Below, piece after piece: positions 41,907 to 50,668 of a stretch of DNA of 64,000 nucleotides (position 1 is the first letter of the stretch; every line of letters begins with the position of its first letter). The translations under genes were made by a program, and so were the position numbers. Origin of the DNA: CBDCIS01 sp965217565. GTDB taxonomy: Bacteria; Chloroflexota; Dehalococcoidia; Lucifugimonadales; CATOSD01. Location of the stretch: the NCBI GenBank assembly GCA_965217565.1, contig CBDCIS010000010.1, positions 248,001 through 312,000 of the forward strand, read 5' to 3'. Below the pieces are notes generated by a model, which saw nothing but the letters and a program-made list of their open reading frames with translations, did no database searches and was not told where the DNA came from.

Positions 41907-43205
41907 TTATCCCCACTCCTCGACGCGCACGAGATTGCCCACTTCGTTGACGACGTCAAGCTCTTGGAGGAGTTGGAGGGCTCGGCGCATCGAGGCCTCT
42001 TTCGCGCGGTGGGTCATCAGGACGATCTCGGCCCGCTGCGCCGCCTCGTCGGACTCCTTTTGAATAACGGACGCTATGCTGATGTCGAGGTCGCCAAGCA
42101 GCTTGGCTATCTGCGCGAAGACGCCTGGGCGATCGTTCACGTTCAGACGCAGGTAGTACTTGGTTTCGAGGTCTGCGATGGGCCTGACGCGGATGTCCTC
42201 TGACAGCTTCAGAGGCGTTGACGGCGTGACGTTGCCGACGATGTTGCGGGCGATGCCGATGATGTCGGCCAGCACCGCGCTGGTGGTTGGCATTGGGCCG
42301 GCGCCTGGCCCGTTGAACATGACCCTTCCGACGAGGTCGGCCTCGATCTCGACGGCGTTCAGCACGCCGTCCACCTTGGCTATCATAAGCTCCGACGGCA
42401 CGAATGCGGGGTGAACCCTTGCTTCGACCGCGTCGCCTCGCTTGCTGGCGATGGCAAGCAGCTTTATAGTGTAGCCCAACTCCGTGGCGTAGAGGAAGTC
42501 CCTCGCAGTGAGCCGCGTGATACCCTCGCGGTAAACGTCGGTATCCTTGATCCTGGCGCGAAAGGCCAGCGTGGAGAGGATGGCCAGCTTGTAGGCGGCG
42601 TCTATCCCCTCGATGTCGTTTGTGGGATCCGGCTCCGCGTAGCCAAGCTCCTGGGCCTCTTTCAGGGCCAGGTCGAAGTCAACGCCCTCCTGGGCCATCT
42701 TGGTGATGATGTAGTTGGTCGTTCCGTTTATGATGCCGTGTATAGCGATGAATTCGTTGGATACGAGGTCTCGGAGCAGGGGAGAGATTATTGGGGTGCC
42801 TCCGGCGACACTGGCCTCGAACATCACCTGAACGCCCTTCTTGCGCGCCAGCGTGAGGATGTCCGGCCCCTGTCGTGACATCACCTCTTTGTTGGCGGTG
42901 ACTACGTGCTTTCCCAGGGAAATGCCCTTGAGGATGTAGTCCAGCGCGGGGTCCTGTCCGCCCATGACCTCCACGATGATGTCGATGTTGGGGTTGCCGA
43001 GTATGTCTTCTGCGCTCATGGTGAGCAGGTGGGAAGGCACAGCGTAGGAGCGGCTCTTGGCGAGGTCCCTGACAAGAACGCCCTCGAGGGACAGTCGACA
43101 GTCGGCGAGCTCCTCTAGGCGCTTGCTCTTTTCGAACAGGACTCTCGCCACGCCGCTGCCGACTACGCCCAAACCCAGCAGGCCAATGCCAACGGTGGTT
43201 TTCAT
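41907..43205 (-). CDS. hom: Homoserine dehydrogenase
   Basis: A 432-residue enzyme that reduces aspartate semialdehyde to homoserine for threonine and methionine synthesis. It shows the NAD(P)-binding GLLGLGVVGSGV, VVTANKEVMS, FEASVAGGTPII, and NGTTNYIITKM with ELGYAEPDPTNDIEG (catalytic and substrate residues). The C-terminal ACT domain (YLRLNVNDRPGVFAQIAKLL) indicates feedback control, probably by threonine. ATG 43205 is used; the longer frame from 43286 is repeat sequence. A 300-bp repeat-filled gap separates it from the PpiC-like gene. Confidence 0.95.
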   Translation of the reverse strand: MKTTVGIGLLGLGVVGSGVARVLFEKSKRLEELADCRLSLEGVLVRDLAKSRSYAVPSHLLTMSAEDILGNPNIDIIVEVMGGQDPALDYILKGISLGKHVVTANKEVMSRQGPDILTLARKKGVQVMFEASVAGGTPIISPLLRDLVSNEFIAIHGIINGTTNYIITKMAQEGVDFDLALKEAQELGYAEPDPTNDIEGIDAAYKLAILSTLAFRARIKDTDVYREGITRLTARDFLYATELGYTIKLLAIASKRGDAVEARVHPAFVPSELMIAKVDGVLNAVEIEADLVGRVMFNGPGAGPMPTTSAVLADIIGIARNIVGNVTPSTPLKLSEDIRVRPIADLETKYYLRLNVNDRPGVFAQIAKLLGDLDISIASVIQKESDEAAQRAEIVLMTHRAKEASMRRALQLLQELDVVNEVGNLVRVEEWG

Positions 43206-43505
43206 ATGCGTTACTGCCCCCACCTCAATCCTCCCCCTGAGGGGGATAAAGTTTGTTCCTTCCCCGCCGGAGTGACCACTGCGCAACTCCCAATGCCACG
43301 CCCCACTCCACCCCGGTCACCCCATCCTAACCTTCCCCCGTCAAGAGCGAAGGGGGAGCAGGTTATTCTGCGATGGCTCGAATTGTCAGAATCAGGATTC
43401 AGAAGATTATGAGCTTTTCAGGATTGTCGAGCGTTCGCCGTCTTGCGTAGGGGCGACCGGCCGGTCGCCCCTACGCATGTAAGCCCATCAGGGGGAAGGG
43501 ATTTG
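43206..43505. repeat. Repeat-filled gap upstream of hom
   Basis: Two C-rich units (CCTCCCCCTGAGGGGGATAAAG and CCTTCCCCCGTCAAGAGCGAAG, cited in brief) are followed by a perfect palindrome at 43444-43477. No gene was seen. Confidence 0.6.
43444..43477. repeat. Perfect 34-bp palindrome
   Basis: Two 17-base halves, TGCGTAGGGGCGACCGG and CCGGTCGCCCCTACGCA, form an uninterrupted palindrome. It contains the GTAGGGGC/GCCCCTAC core of other repeats in the window. It lies upstream of hom and 28 bp downstream of the foldase gene, so it may also act as that gene's terminator. Confidence 0.7.
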
Positions 43506-44630
43506 CTAGAAGCCCAGCGGGCCCGGTTGCTGCTGCGGCTCATCAGGCTGCGGGGCCGCCGTCAGGCCCAACTGTTCGAGCATCCACTCGTATATTTCCG
43601 AGTTGAAGTTGGAGTACACGTCGAATTTTGCCCGCTGCTCGTTAATCCAGTTTTGCAAGGCCTCCGTCTTGAGAGCGTCGAGATTTTCCGGGTCAAGCTC
43701 ACGCGCCTCCGACCTCTCGGAAAGGAAGAAGAAGTAGAGTTGCTGGGTGTTCTCGATGCCTGTGCTGACGTCGCTGAGTTTGCCAACATCAAGGTCGAAG
43801 AAGGCGTACTCGTGGTCCTCTATGACGCCCCTAGGAACCCAGCCGAGGTCGCCTCCGGTGCGCACCATCTCGGGCGTGTCCAGCGAAAACTCGCGGACTA
43901 TCCCCTTGAAGGCCTCCTGAAGCGCCGCGGGGTCCGTCGAGTTGCCTACGGCGTCCTTGAGCTTTACTTGCATGACGTCTATCTCGTCATTGGGCGAGAC
44001 GATGAGGCGATGTAGATGCACCTGCTCAGCTACGGTGGGCACGCTCTCCCCAATGAACTGCCTGACCTTCTCTCTCAGTATCGATCTCCTTGTGAGTTGG
44101 TGGTACTCCTGCTCGCTATACTGTATGGCGGTCAGGTACCCGCGATAGCGTTCGTTGAACTCCCTCTCCGCCTGGGCCTGGTCCAGCGTCGCGGCAGCGG
44201 AGCCGCGCGCGCCGAATGTGCCGCGTATCTGCGCCTGTATCTCCTCGTCCGTGACGGTCAACCCAAGCGAGGGAGCGGACTGGGCGATAATCTCGTTCTC
44301 AACGAACAGCTGAAGTGTCTGGAATATGTCGTTGGTGGCGTTGAACTGCCCTCCGAGGAACTCCATTCCCTTTTGGCTGACACGAATCAGCTTGACCATG
44401 TCGCCGCGGGTGTAGGTAACGTCGTTAACCCTGACGACAATCTCCCTAGAAGGGAGCACGAAGATCGTGACATATCCGGCGATGAGGATGCCGCCGATAG
44501 CCAGCACCATGAGGCCTATCAGGGCCAGGGCGAACCGCCGCCTCTTCAGGTCCCGCTCCCCACGGGACGCCTGGTGGCGTCGATCCACGACTACATTGTG
44601 AGGCAGGGCGCCTCTTGTCTCTTCTGCCAC
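43506..44630 (-). CDS. Membrane-anchored PpiC/SurA-type foldase
   Basis: A 374-residue extracytoplasmic protein. It has a basic start, one membrane anchor at about residues 33-55 (FALALIGLMVLAIGGILIAG), a SurA-like helical chaperone domain (RGDMVKLIRVSQKGMEF, then FVENEIIAQSAPSLGL) and a parvulin-type domain with LHRLIVSPNDEI and GGDLGWVPRG. The C-terminus is Gln/Pro-rich. It would help folding of secreted proteins. It lies 25 bp downstream of rpsR, so it may be read through from the ribosomal protein operon. Confidence 0.85.
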   Translation of the reverse strand: MAEETRGALPHNVVVDRRHQASRGERDLKRRRFALALIGLMVLAIGGILIAGYVTIFVLPSREIVVRVNDVTYTRGDMVKLIRVSQKGMEFLGGQFNATNDIFQTLQLFVENEIIAQSAPSLGLTVTDEEIQAQIRGTFGARGSAAATLDQAQAEREFNERYRGYLTAIQYSEQEYHQLTRRSILREKVRQFIGESVPTVAEQVHLHRLIVSPNDEIDVMQVKLKDAVGNSTDPAALQEAFKGIVREFSLDTPEMVRTGGDLGWVPRGVIEDHEYAFFDLDVGKLSDVSTGIENTQQLYFFFLSERSEARELDPENLDALKTEALQNWINEQRAKFDVYSNFNSEIYEWMLEQLGLTAAPQPDEPQQQPGPLGF

Positions 44631-44655
44631 TACTCTACCCCCTGGGCAAGGGTTG

Positions 44656-44958
44656 CTATCTTCGGATGAACCGCTCCGGGGTAGGCGCGCGGTGGTCTGG
44701 ACTGAAGGGTATCATAGCCAAGTGCCTGGCCCTCTTGATGGCGGTGGCGAGTCCCCTCTGGTGTTTCGCGCACACGCCGGTCTTGCGCCGCGCCTCCATC
44801 TTGAACCTGTCGGAAAGGTATCTCCTGAACTTGTCCACGTCCTTGTAGTCGATGTGCTTGACGCGATCGACGCAAAAGGAGCACACCTTCCGCCTAGCGT
44901 AGTACCTGGGCCTTCCGCCTGGCCTTCTGCCCGGTGGCCTTCTGGCTGCTGTAGTCAT
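44656..44958 (-). CDS. rpsR: Ribosomal protein S18
   Basis: A 100-residue bS18 protein of the small ribosomal subunit. KVCSFCVDRVKHIDYKDVD and GVCAKHQRGLATAIKRARHLA are diagnostic. The cysteines (CSFC and VCAKHQ) make the zinc-binding form possible. An Arg/Gly/Pro-rich N-terminal extension precedes the core. It is the third gene of the conserved rpsF-ssb-rpsR operon. Confidence 0.97.
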   Translation of the reverse strand: MTTAARRPPGRRPGGRPRYYARRKVCSFCVDRVKHIDYKDVDKFRRYLSDRFKMEARRKTGVCAKHQRGLATAIKRARHLAMIPFSPDHRAPTPERFIRR

Positions 44959-45012
44959 CGAACCTGCCTTCTTCTGAGTCTGCTAGACCATTCGCATCCG
45001 AACGCTGTCCCT

Positions 45013-45423
45013 CTACCAGGGAAGATCGTCGAGGTCTCCCTCGGCGGGGCCGCCCTCAGCGGGTAATGGCGCGCCATCCCCGTAGCCTTCTCTTTGTGGC
45101 CCTCGGTCGAGGAACAGGACTGTGTTGGCGATTATTTCGTTCGTGAACCTTGTTTGACCTTCCCTATCGGTCCACGTATCGCTCTTTAGTCTGCCTTCCA
45201 CGTAAACGCGCCTGCCCTTTGTTAAGAATTGGTTGCACTGCTCCGCCAAGTTCCTCCACGCTACCACCCTGAACCACTCCGTCTCCTCTCTGCGCTCTCC
45301 GTCCGAGGCCGTATAGGTTCGGCTCGTTGCGATGCTGAAAGAGGTAACGGGATGACCGTTTGGGGTGTAGCGCATCTCGGGGTCTCTACCCAGATTACCT
45401 ATCACCATCATCTTATTTAGCAC
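45013..45423 (-). CDS. ssb: Single-stranded DNA-binding protein
   Basis: A 136-residue SSB with an N-terminal OB fold (MMVIGNLGRDPEMRYTPNGHPV, in brief), the WFRVVAWRNLAEQC strand region, and the acidic tip EGDLDDLPW that recruits repair proteins (usual end DDIPF). The linker is short. It lies between rpsF and rpsR, the canonical position. Confidence 0.97.
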   Translation of the reverse strand: MLNKMMVIGNLGRDPEMRYTPNGHPVTSFSIATSRTYTASDGERREETEWFRVVAWRNLAEQCNQFLTKGRRVYVEGRLKSDTWTDREGQTRFTNEIIANTVLFLDRGPQREGYGDGAPLPAEGGPAEGDLDDLPW

Positions 45424-45471
45424 GGCGATGACACTCCTTACTTCGCGGCGAAAAACTCCAAACGGGTCAGC

Positions 45472-46002
45472 CTATGTCGATGTCTCCTGCTCCTCCGCTT
45501 GCACCGGTTCGGGTGGCGCTTCCTGCTCGGCTTGCGCGGGCGCTTCTAACGCCGGTTCGGCCGCCTCAGCCGCAGGCGGCTCACCGGCCGGGGCCTGCGC
45601 TGTCGCTTGCGTAGGCTGCTCGGCGGACGTTTCCGGCTCCGTCTCCGGCGTAGGCGCAACTGGCTCTTCAGGCTTCGGTTCGACCACCTCGATCTTAACC
45701 GACTTGTCGAGCTTTGTCGTCAGGTGCCTTAGCACGTCATCTGAATCTTTCAGACTTTGGTCGAGCTCTATCACGTCGCTGGGATGGAAAGAGAACCTAG
45801 TCAAGACGTAGTTGCCTTCGTGGAACCTCTGAATGGGATACGCCAGCCTGCGGAGTCCCCAGTTAGCCTGGTCTATGACCCTGCCGCCGTGCTCGGTAAT
45901 GAAGTTCGCCACCCGCTCTACGGTGGCGCCGATTTCTACTTCGTTGGCCTCCGGATTTATGATCATCACGAGCTCATAGTCTCGCGTTCGCTGAGCAACC
46001 AA
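45472..46002 (-). CDS. rpsF: Ribosomal protein S6 with long acidic tail
   Basis: A 176-residue bS6. The first 97 residues are the ordinary fold (YELVMIINPEANEVEIG, GGRVIDQANWGLRRLAYPI, GNYVLTRFSF). The last 75 or so are a low-complexity Pro/Glu/Ala tail (EPKPEEPVAPTPETEPE and similar) that probably projects from the ribosome. Some phyla carry shorter acidic tails. It is the first gene of rpsF-ssb-rpsR, with its promoter in the 46003-46281 gap. Confidence 0.95.
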   Translation of the reverse strand: MVAQRTRDYELVMIINPEANEVEIGATVERVANFITEHGGRVIDQANWGLRRLAYPIQRFHEGNYVLTRFSFHPSDVIELDQSLKDSDDVLRHLTTKLDKSVKIEVVEPKPEEPVAPTPETEPETSAEQPTQATAQAPAGEPPAAEAAEPALEAPAQAEQEAPPEPVQAEEQETST

Positions 46003-46281
46003 GCTAAACTCCTACATGTCGTGGGGATTGACTCTCCCACGGTACACTGCCGATTTCGCTGTCCGCTTCTCCCGCCAACTATCTTGGGCGGCGCAGGGGA
46101 GAGCTCAAGATTCAGAAGATTATAACATGCCGAAACTACCAGCTACAATGCGGGCTTGGTCCAGTTAGCGTACAGAGTTGGGCGTTGCGCGGCGGCTTCA
46201 TTTGACACTCCAACGGCTTGGGTATAGATTTTCATTGAGGACAGCCGGAGGGCATCCGGAAGCTTTTGAGCAGGGTGAGAT

Positions 46282-47193
46282 ATGAGTGAACGCAATACGC
46301 CAACCAAGGAAGAGGTAGAGTCGTACCTGAGAGACCGGCGCAACTGGGGGCGATGGGGCGACAAGGGAGCCGCGGGGGCGATGAACCTCATAACCGCTGA
46401 GAAGCGGCTGGCGGCCGTGAAGCTGGTCGAGAAAGGCCGGACAGTGTCGCTGAGCAGACCCTTCCCGGTGGAGCCGTCGCCGTCGAATCCGCGTCCGGCC
46501 CACCACTACGTCACGCGCTCGAGCAGAGCGCCGGACGGCGGCGGCGCGGGCGACTACTATGGCGTTGCCTATCACGGCTGGGCCACGACCCACATCGACG
46601 CCCTATCTCACGTGTGGGACAGAAATGGCATGTGGGACGGACGCGACCCCGACGAGGTGATTACCTTCAGCGGCACGAAGTACGGCTCGGTTGATAACTG
46701 GAGCGACGGCATCCTCACTCGCGGCGTGCTACTGGACGTCCCCAAGCACAGGGGCAAGCCCTACGCGACGCTCGAAGAACCGGTCCACGGATGGGAGTTG
46801 GAAGACGCCGCGACGGAACAGGGCGTGGCGATAGAGCCCGGAGACGCCCTCATGGTCTATAGCGGCCGCGAAGCCTATGTCAGGGACAACGCCTTCTGGG
46901 GGCCGGAGCCTCGGCCGGGGCTGCACGCCTCCTGCCTTCCCTTCATACGCGACAACGACGTCTCCATTCTGGTATGGGACATGATGGACGCCGTTCCGAA
47001 CGAGTACAACATTCCCTGGACGGTGCACGGGGCCATCTTCGCCTACGGCGTGGCGCTGCTGGACAACGCCCTGCTGGAGCCGCTCGCCGCGGCCTGCGCC
47101 GAGGAGGGCAGGTACGAGTTCATGGTGACTATCAATCCGCTGTACGTAATTGGCGGGACCGGGTCGCCGGTCAACCCGATCGCGGTGTTCTGA
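46282..47193 (+). CDS. Cyclase family protein, second paralogue
   Basis: A 303-residue metal-dependent hydrolase of the kynurenine formamidase/cyclase family. Metal motif THIDALSHVW, GVLLDVPKHRG, and GDALMVYSGREAYV are present. It opens with RNWGRWGDKGAAG, like the protein encoded at 36021-36971, and both end SPVNPIAVF or a close variant, so they are paralogues. It is divergent from rpsF across a 280-bp gap. The substrate is unknown. Confidence 0.87.
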   Translation: MSERNTPTKEEVESYLRDRRNWGRWGDKGAAGAMNLITAEKRLAAVKLVEKGRTVSLSRPFPVEPSPSNPRPAHHYVTRSSRAPDGGGAGDYYGVAYHGWATTHIDALSHVWDRNGMWDGRDPDEVITFSGTKYGSVDNWSDGILTRGVLLDVPKHRGKPYATLEEPVHGWELEDAATEQGVAIEPGDALMVYSGREAYVRDNAFWGPEPRPGLHASCLPFIRDNDVSILVWDMMDAVPNEYNIPWTVHGAIFAYGVALLDNALLEPLAAACAEEGRYEFMVTINPLYVIGGTGSPVNPIAVF

Positions 47194-47249
47194 CGGGGAA
47201 GGGCTAAATCCCTTCCCCCTTCAATTGGCCTGAAGGGATAGAGGGGTGG

Positions 47250-47762
47250 TCAGCCTGTCGATATGGTTTCCGCCTGCTTATCGAGGGCTTCCTTGATCCA
47301 ACTGTTGATGCTCATGCCGCTTCGCGCCGCTGAAGTTGCCACCCGCTGATGAAGTTCTGCGCCCAGTCGGAGGTTCAGCTTGCCGGAATACGGCCGCTGG
47401 GGTTCTGCGCCATCTTCCCTGCACCAAGCAAGGTACTCCTCGATTGATATTCGAAACTCGCGCTTGAGTCCGCTCTCGTCGGCGGCTTCGAACGACACGA
47501 TGGGGTAAGGCCCCGCGTTGATAACCTCTCCGAGGAATCTTGAGATTAGGCGGACAGTTGCCCGACCAGCATCTGGGTCGGGGTGCGGTTTGTGAATCAC
47601 GATTCGTTGGTCACCCATTCTCAAACCAACCCGCGAGCCTGCCCTCTGTGAGACCTCTACTCCCAGAGCCAGCAGCATAGCCCCTATTTCTACCCATCTG
47701 ATGTCTGTTGGTGTAGGACTGACGAAGATTCGCCGCAGGGTGCGACTATGTCGCCTTCTCAT
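47250..47762 (-). CDS. HicA-HicB fusion protein
   Basis: A 170-residue single-frame protein in which residues 1 to about 74 are a HicA-type mRNA interferase (HSRTLRRIFVSPTPTDIRWVEI, then RAGSRVGLR and IVIHKPHPDPDAG, in brief). The rest is a HicB antitoxin lacking its first 20 or so residues (GEVINAGPYPIVSFEAADES, RISIEEYLAWC, PYSGKLNLRLGAELHQRV, ARSGMSINSWIKEAL). In ordinary loci these are two adjacent genes. A deletion over the hicA stop and hicB start would give exactly this product. The HicA active His region and the HicB ribbon-helix-helix are still recognisable. Confidence 0.85.
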   Translation of the reverse strand: MRRRHSRTLRRIFVSPTPTDIRWVEIGAMLLALGVEVSQRAGSRVGLRMGDQRIVIHKPHPDPDAGRATVRLISRFLGEVINAGPYPIVSFEAADESGLKREFRISIEEYLAWCREDGAEPQRPYSGKLNLRLGAELHQRVATSAARSGMSINSWIKEALDKQAETISTG

Positions 47763-47811
47763 AATCGCATGTTATCACACACCGGGACTGTTCCCGATGG
47801 TAGCCGCGGCG

Positions 47812-49104
47812 CTATATCTTGCCCTCCGCCCGCACCTGGCGCATGGCGGCCTCGTATTTTTGAAGCGTTAGGTTCACGTCGTCCTCGGTGTGCGTGGCGG
47901 ACAGGATGAAACTGGTTGGGTTGCCCCAGATGCCCTCGTTGATGGTGGCCTGGTTGAGGAGGCTGGTGGTGTCGTCGCCCGCCGCCGTCATCATCGCCTG
48001 CTCACCCGCCTCGCAATAGACCTTGTCGCACTCGTGGGCCACGCCAAGCCGCATGTGCACGATAGACGACACCCCGTATGCGCAGCCGGGTATCTCCATC
48101 CTGGTGAGCACCTCGTTGAGTCCGTTCTTGAGCTGCTGGGCGCGAGCGTCAGCCGTGGCGTTGATGGGCTCATTGGCGACCATCTCCAGCGCGGTGGAGC
48201 CCGCCGCCGCCGAGAGTGGATTGGCGTTGAACGTTCCTGGATGCGCTATCCTGCCCGGCGCTACGGTTTCTATGATGTCGGAGCGTCCGGCCACGCAGCC
48301 GCCGGGGAGACCGCCCGCCAGAATCTTCGCCATGCCCGTAAGGTCGGGCACGACGTTGTAGAGGCCCTGACATCCGCCCCTGGAGAAGCGGAAGCCGCTG
48401 ACGACCTCGTCGAAGATGAGGATAACGCCCTTCTGGCGCGTTACGTCTCGCAGTTGCTCGATGAAGGAGGGGTGTATGACCTGGTTTCCCTGGAAGACGA
48501 CGGCTGCGATGTCGTCGTCTGAGTCCAGCGTTCGCTCCACCTCGGCGATGTCGTATGGCAGCACGATCATCGTGTCGCGCACCTGCTGTGGGATGCCTCC
48601 GCCGTCGGGATGGTCGTTGGCCGCGCCCACGAAGGGGCCGTCGGCCCAGCCATGAAACGCCTTGTCGAACTTTACTATCTTGGTCTTGTCCGAGTGGCTG
48701 CGCGCCATTCGGAAGGTCATCATCATGGCTTCCGTCCCCGAGCTTACGAAGCGCAGCCTCTCAGCGGACGGAACCAGGTCCTTTACGAGAGCGCCCCACT
48801 TGACCTCGAGCTCCGTGGACGCGCTCAGGTGGGTGCCCTTCGCCATCTGCTCGGATACGGCCTTGACTATCGCCGGATGCGCCTGGCCCAGTAGCATTGC
48901 CCCATGCCCGGTGCGGTAGTCGATGTACTCGTTGCCGTCTATGTCCCACTTCCTGGGGCCGAGACCGTGGTCCATGTAAACCCGAAAGGGGCTGAACTTG
49001 CGTCCGTCGTGAGTCACGCCGTCGGGGAACAACTCCGCAGACCTCTCGGACATGAGAGCGGATTTGGGATGCAACTGTAGGTAGCGTTCGTCAATGGTAG
49101 TCAT
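47812..49104 (-). CDS. GSA-aminomutase-like class III aminotransferase
   Basis: A 430-residue PLP enzyme resembling glutamate-1-semialdehyde 2,1-aminomutase and related aminotransferases. It has FVSSGTEAMMMTFRMAR, the PLP-binding D232 in FDEVVSGFR, and Schiff-base K260 in GMAKILAGGLPGGC. ATG 49104 follows AAAGGAGAG; the longer frame from 49233 overlaps repeat sequence. There are no heme biosynthesis genes beside it, so a catabolic or biosynthetic aminotransferase is more likely than HemL. It lies 49 bp upstream of the HicA-HicB gene. Confidence 0.87.
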   Translation of the reverse strand: MTTIDERYLQLHPKSALMSERSAELFPDGVTHDGRKFSPFRVYMDHGLGPRKWDIDGNEYIDYRTGHGAMLLGQAHPAIVKAVSEQMAKGTHLSASTELEVKWGALVKDLVPSAERLRFVSSGTEAMMMTFRMARSHSDKTKIVKFDKAFHGWADGPFVGAANDHPDGGGIPQQVRDTMIVLPYDIAEVERTLDSDDDIAAVVFQGNQVIHPSFIEQLRDVTRQKGVILIFDEVVSGFRFSRGGCQGLYNVVPDLTGMAKILAGGLPGGCVAGRSDIIETVAPGRIAHPGTFNANPLSAAAGSTALEMVANEPINATADARAQQLKNGLNEVLTRMEIPGCAYGVSSIVHMRLGVAHECDKVYCEAGEQAMMTAAGDDTTSLLNQATINEGIWGNPTSFILSATHTEDDVNLTLQKYEAAMRQVRAEGKI

Positions 49105-49461
49105 CGGCTCTCCTTTTCTTTTCAAAAAACGGTTAGTGCGCGTGCGGGCTACAGGCGAGATTATATCACCGCGACTCACTTTTTGCGACGACGCCCAGCC
49201 ATGGCAAAGTCGAAGGCACACGTTCCCATCCACCCCGCCGTCATTTACGCCCTAACCCCCTCCCGTCAAGGGCTGGGGAACTTTTGCCCACCACCCAGCC
49301 CCTCCTGTCAAGGGAGGGGATATGGAAGTGCCTGTACACGGCCCGGCGGCGTGCGTGTTGCCGCGCCTGTGGCTGTGGCATATACTGTCGCCGTCGCGCG
49401 TCGCTTTTCCATGAGCGAATACGGTCGCGCGGCTGTACCCGTCTCGGCGTGAAGGCTTTCC
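49105..49461. repeat. C-rich repeats between aminotransferase and alkA
   Basis: At 49247-49325 the block CCTAACCCCCTCCCGTCAAG recurs with GGGCTGGGGAAC, followed by an AGCCCCTCCTGTCAAGGGAG unit. The remainder shows no gene. Confidence 0.55.
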
Positions 49462-50415
49462 ATGCCACATATGTCTTTCAACCTGGTACCCGTGCCGCCT
49501 TACGACTTCGAGTTGACCGCGGGCTATGCCACGCACTTCGGGACGCGCTATGCCGCCGAGGTGTTCGAGGATGGCGTGTTCCGCCGTCTGCTGGACGTTG
49601 GCGGGCGACTGGCTCTCGCGGTCGTGCGCTCCGCTGGCACGCTGGAGGCGCCACGCCTGGAGGTGACGCTGCATGGCGATGGCCTAGACGATGCCGCAGC
49701 AGCGGAGGCGCGGCTCCAGGTCTCACGGCTGCTTGGTGTGGAAGACGACCTCGCGCCGTTCTACCGCATGGCCCTGGCTGACTCCCATCTGGCCCCGTTC
49801 GCCAGGGGTTTGCGGGGGCTTCACCTGCCGCAATCCGTGTCGATATACGAGGCGCTGATACTCGCCATCCTCGGGCAGCAGATCAGCGCGCAAGTGGCCC
49901 GCATGTTACGCGCGCTGATCATCGAGACGTATGGCCCCACCGCGTGGTTCGAGGGAGAACTCTATTGCGCTTTTCCTCGCCCTGAAGCTATCGCGGCGGC
50001 GGGCGTGGACGGGTTGAGGGCAATCAAGTTCAGCGCTCGCAAGGCTGAGTACGTAATCGACATCTCCTCAGGGGCAGCCTCCGGCGAACTGGACCTGGAT
50101 AGTCTGCGAGGGCGACCCAGCGACGAGGTAGTCGATGCGCTCACGAGCATCCGGGGGGTTGGCCCGTGGACGGCTCACTGGCTCTTGATACGCTCGCTGG
50201 GCCACGCCGACGGCTTCCCCTACGGAGACCTCGCCCTTCAGCGCACGATGGGCCTGCTGGTGAACGGCGGCGGCCCGATGTCGCCGCGGGACACACTTGA
50301 GTATTCCGAGCGATGGTTGCCATTTCGCAGCTACGTAACCACATACCTCTTCGCCGCCACACGCTCCGGCCGCTTCGCCGCGCTCAACAGCGGCGGGCAA
50401 GCGGGCGGCGGCTGA
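49462..50415 (+). CDS. alkA: DNA-3-methyladenine glycosylase II
   Basis: A 317-residue HhH-GPD base-excision repair glycosylase that removes alkylated bases. It has the AlkA N-terminal domain, AILGQQISAQVARML, the helix-hairpin-helix SIRGVGPWTAHWLLIRSLG and the catalytic Asp in FPYGDLALQR. The length matches E. coli AlkA plus a short tail. The gene stands alone and no Ada-type regulator is near. Confidence 0.9.
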   Translation: MPHMSFNLVPVPPYDFELTAGYATHFGTRYAAEVFEDGVFRRLLDVGGRLALAVVRSAGTLEAPRLEVTLHGDGLDDAAAAEARLQVSRLLGVEDDLAPFYRMALADSHLAPFARGLRGLHLPQSVSIYEALILAILGQQISAQVARMLRALIIETYGPTAWFEGELYCAFPRPEAIAAAGVDGLRAIKFSARKAEYVIDISSGAASGELDLDSLRGRPSDEVVDALTSIRGVGPWTAHWLLIRSLGHADGFPYGDLALQRTMGLLVNGGGPMSPRDTLEYSERWLPFRSYVTTYLFAATRSGRFAALNSGGQAGGG

Positions 50416-50668
50416 AACCCATGTGCGCGATAGATGGCATGTGGGCCCGTTCACTGCTCATGCGCTGTCGTTCTTGCCGGCGATGGCGGGACATCACAGG
50501 CTGCCATCGTTTGCGATAGATCGTTCGCCAGGGTTGGCAATGACATTTTTTTCGTCCAAACCAAGATTCTTTTTGGATGAAAAGTATGGTATATTCCACT
50601 CCAAACAGGTTTTTTCGTAAAGACTGTCCAAAACGAGTTCGCGTGGCTTGACAAGAGGAGAGGCCGAC
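50416..50668. promoter_or_regulatory. AT-rich leader of the DUF1800 operon
   Basis: Between alkA and the DUF1800 gene. A local AT-rich block at 50545-50630 contains TCCAAA at 50555, 50601 and 50628, TTTGGA at 50572, and TATATT at 50591. This looks like a promoter with repeated operator half-sites. Confidence 0.4.
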
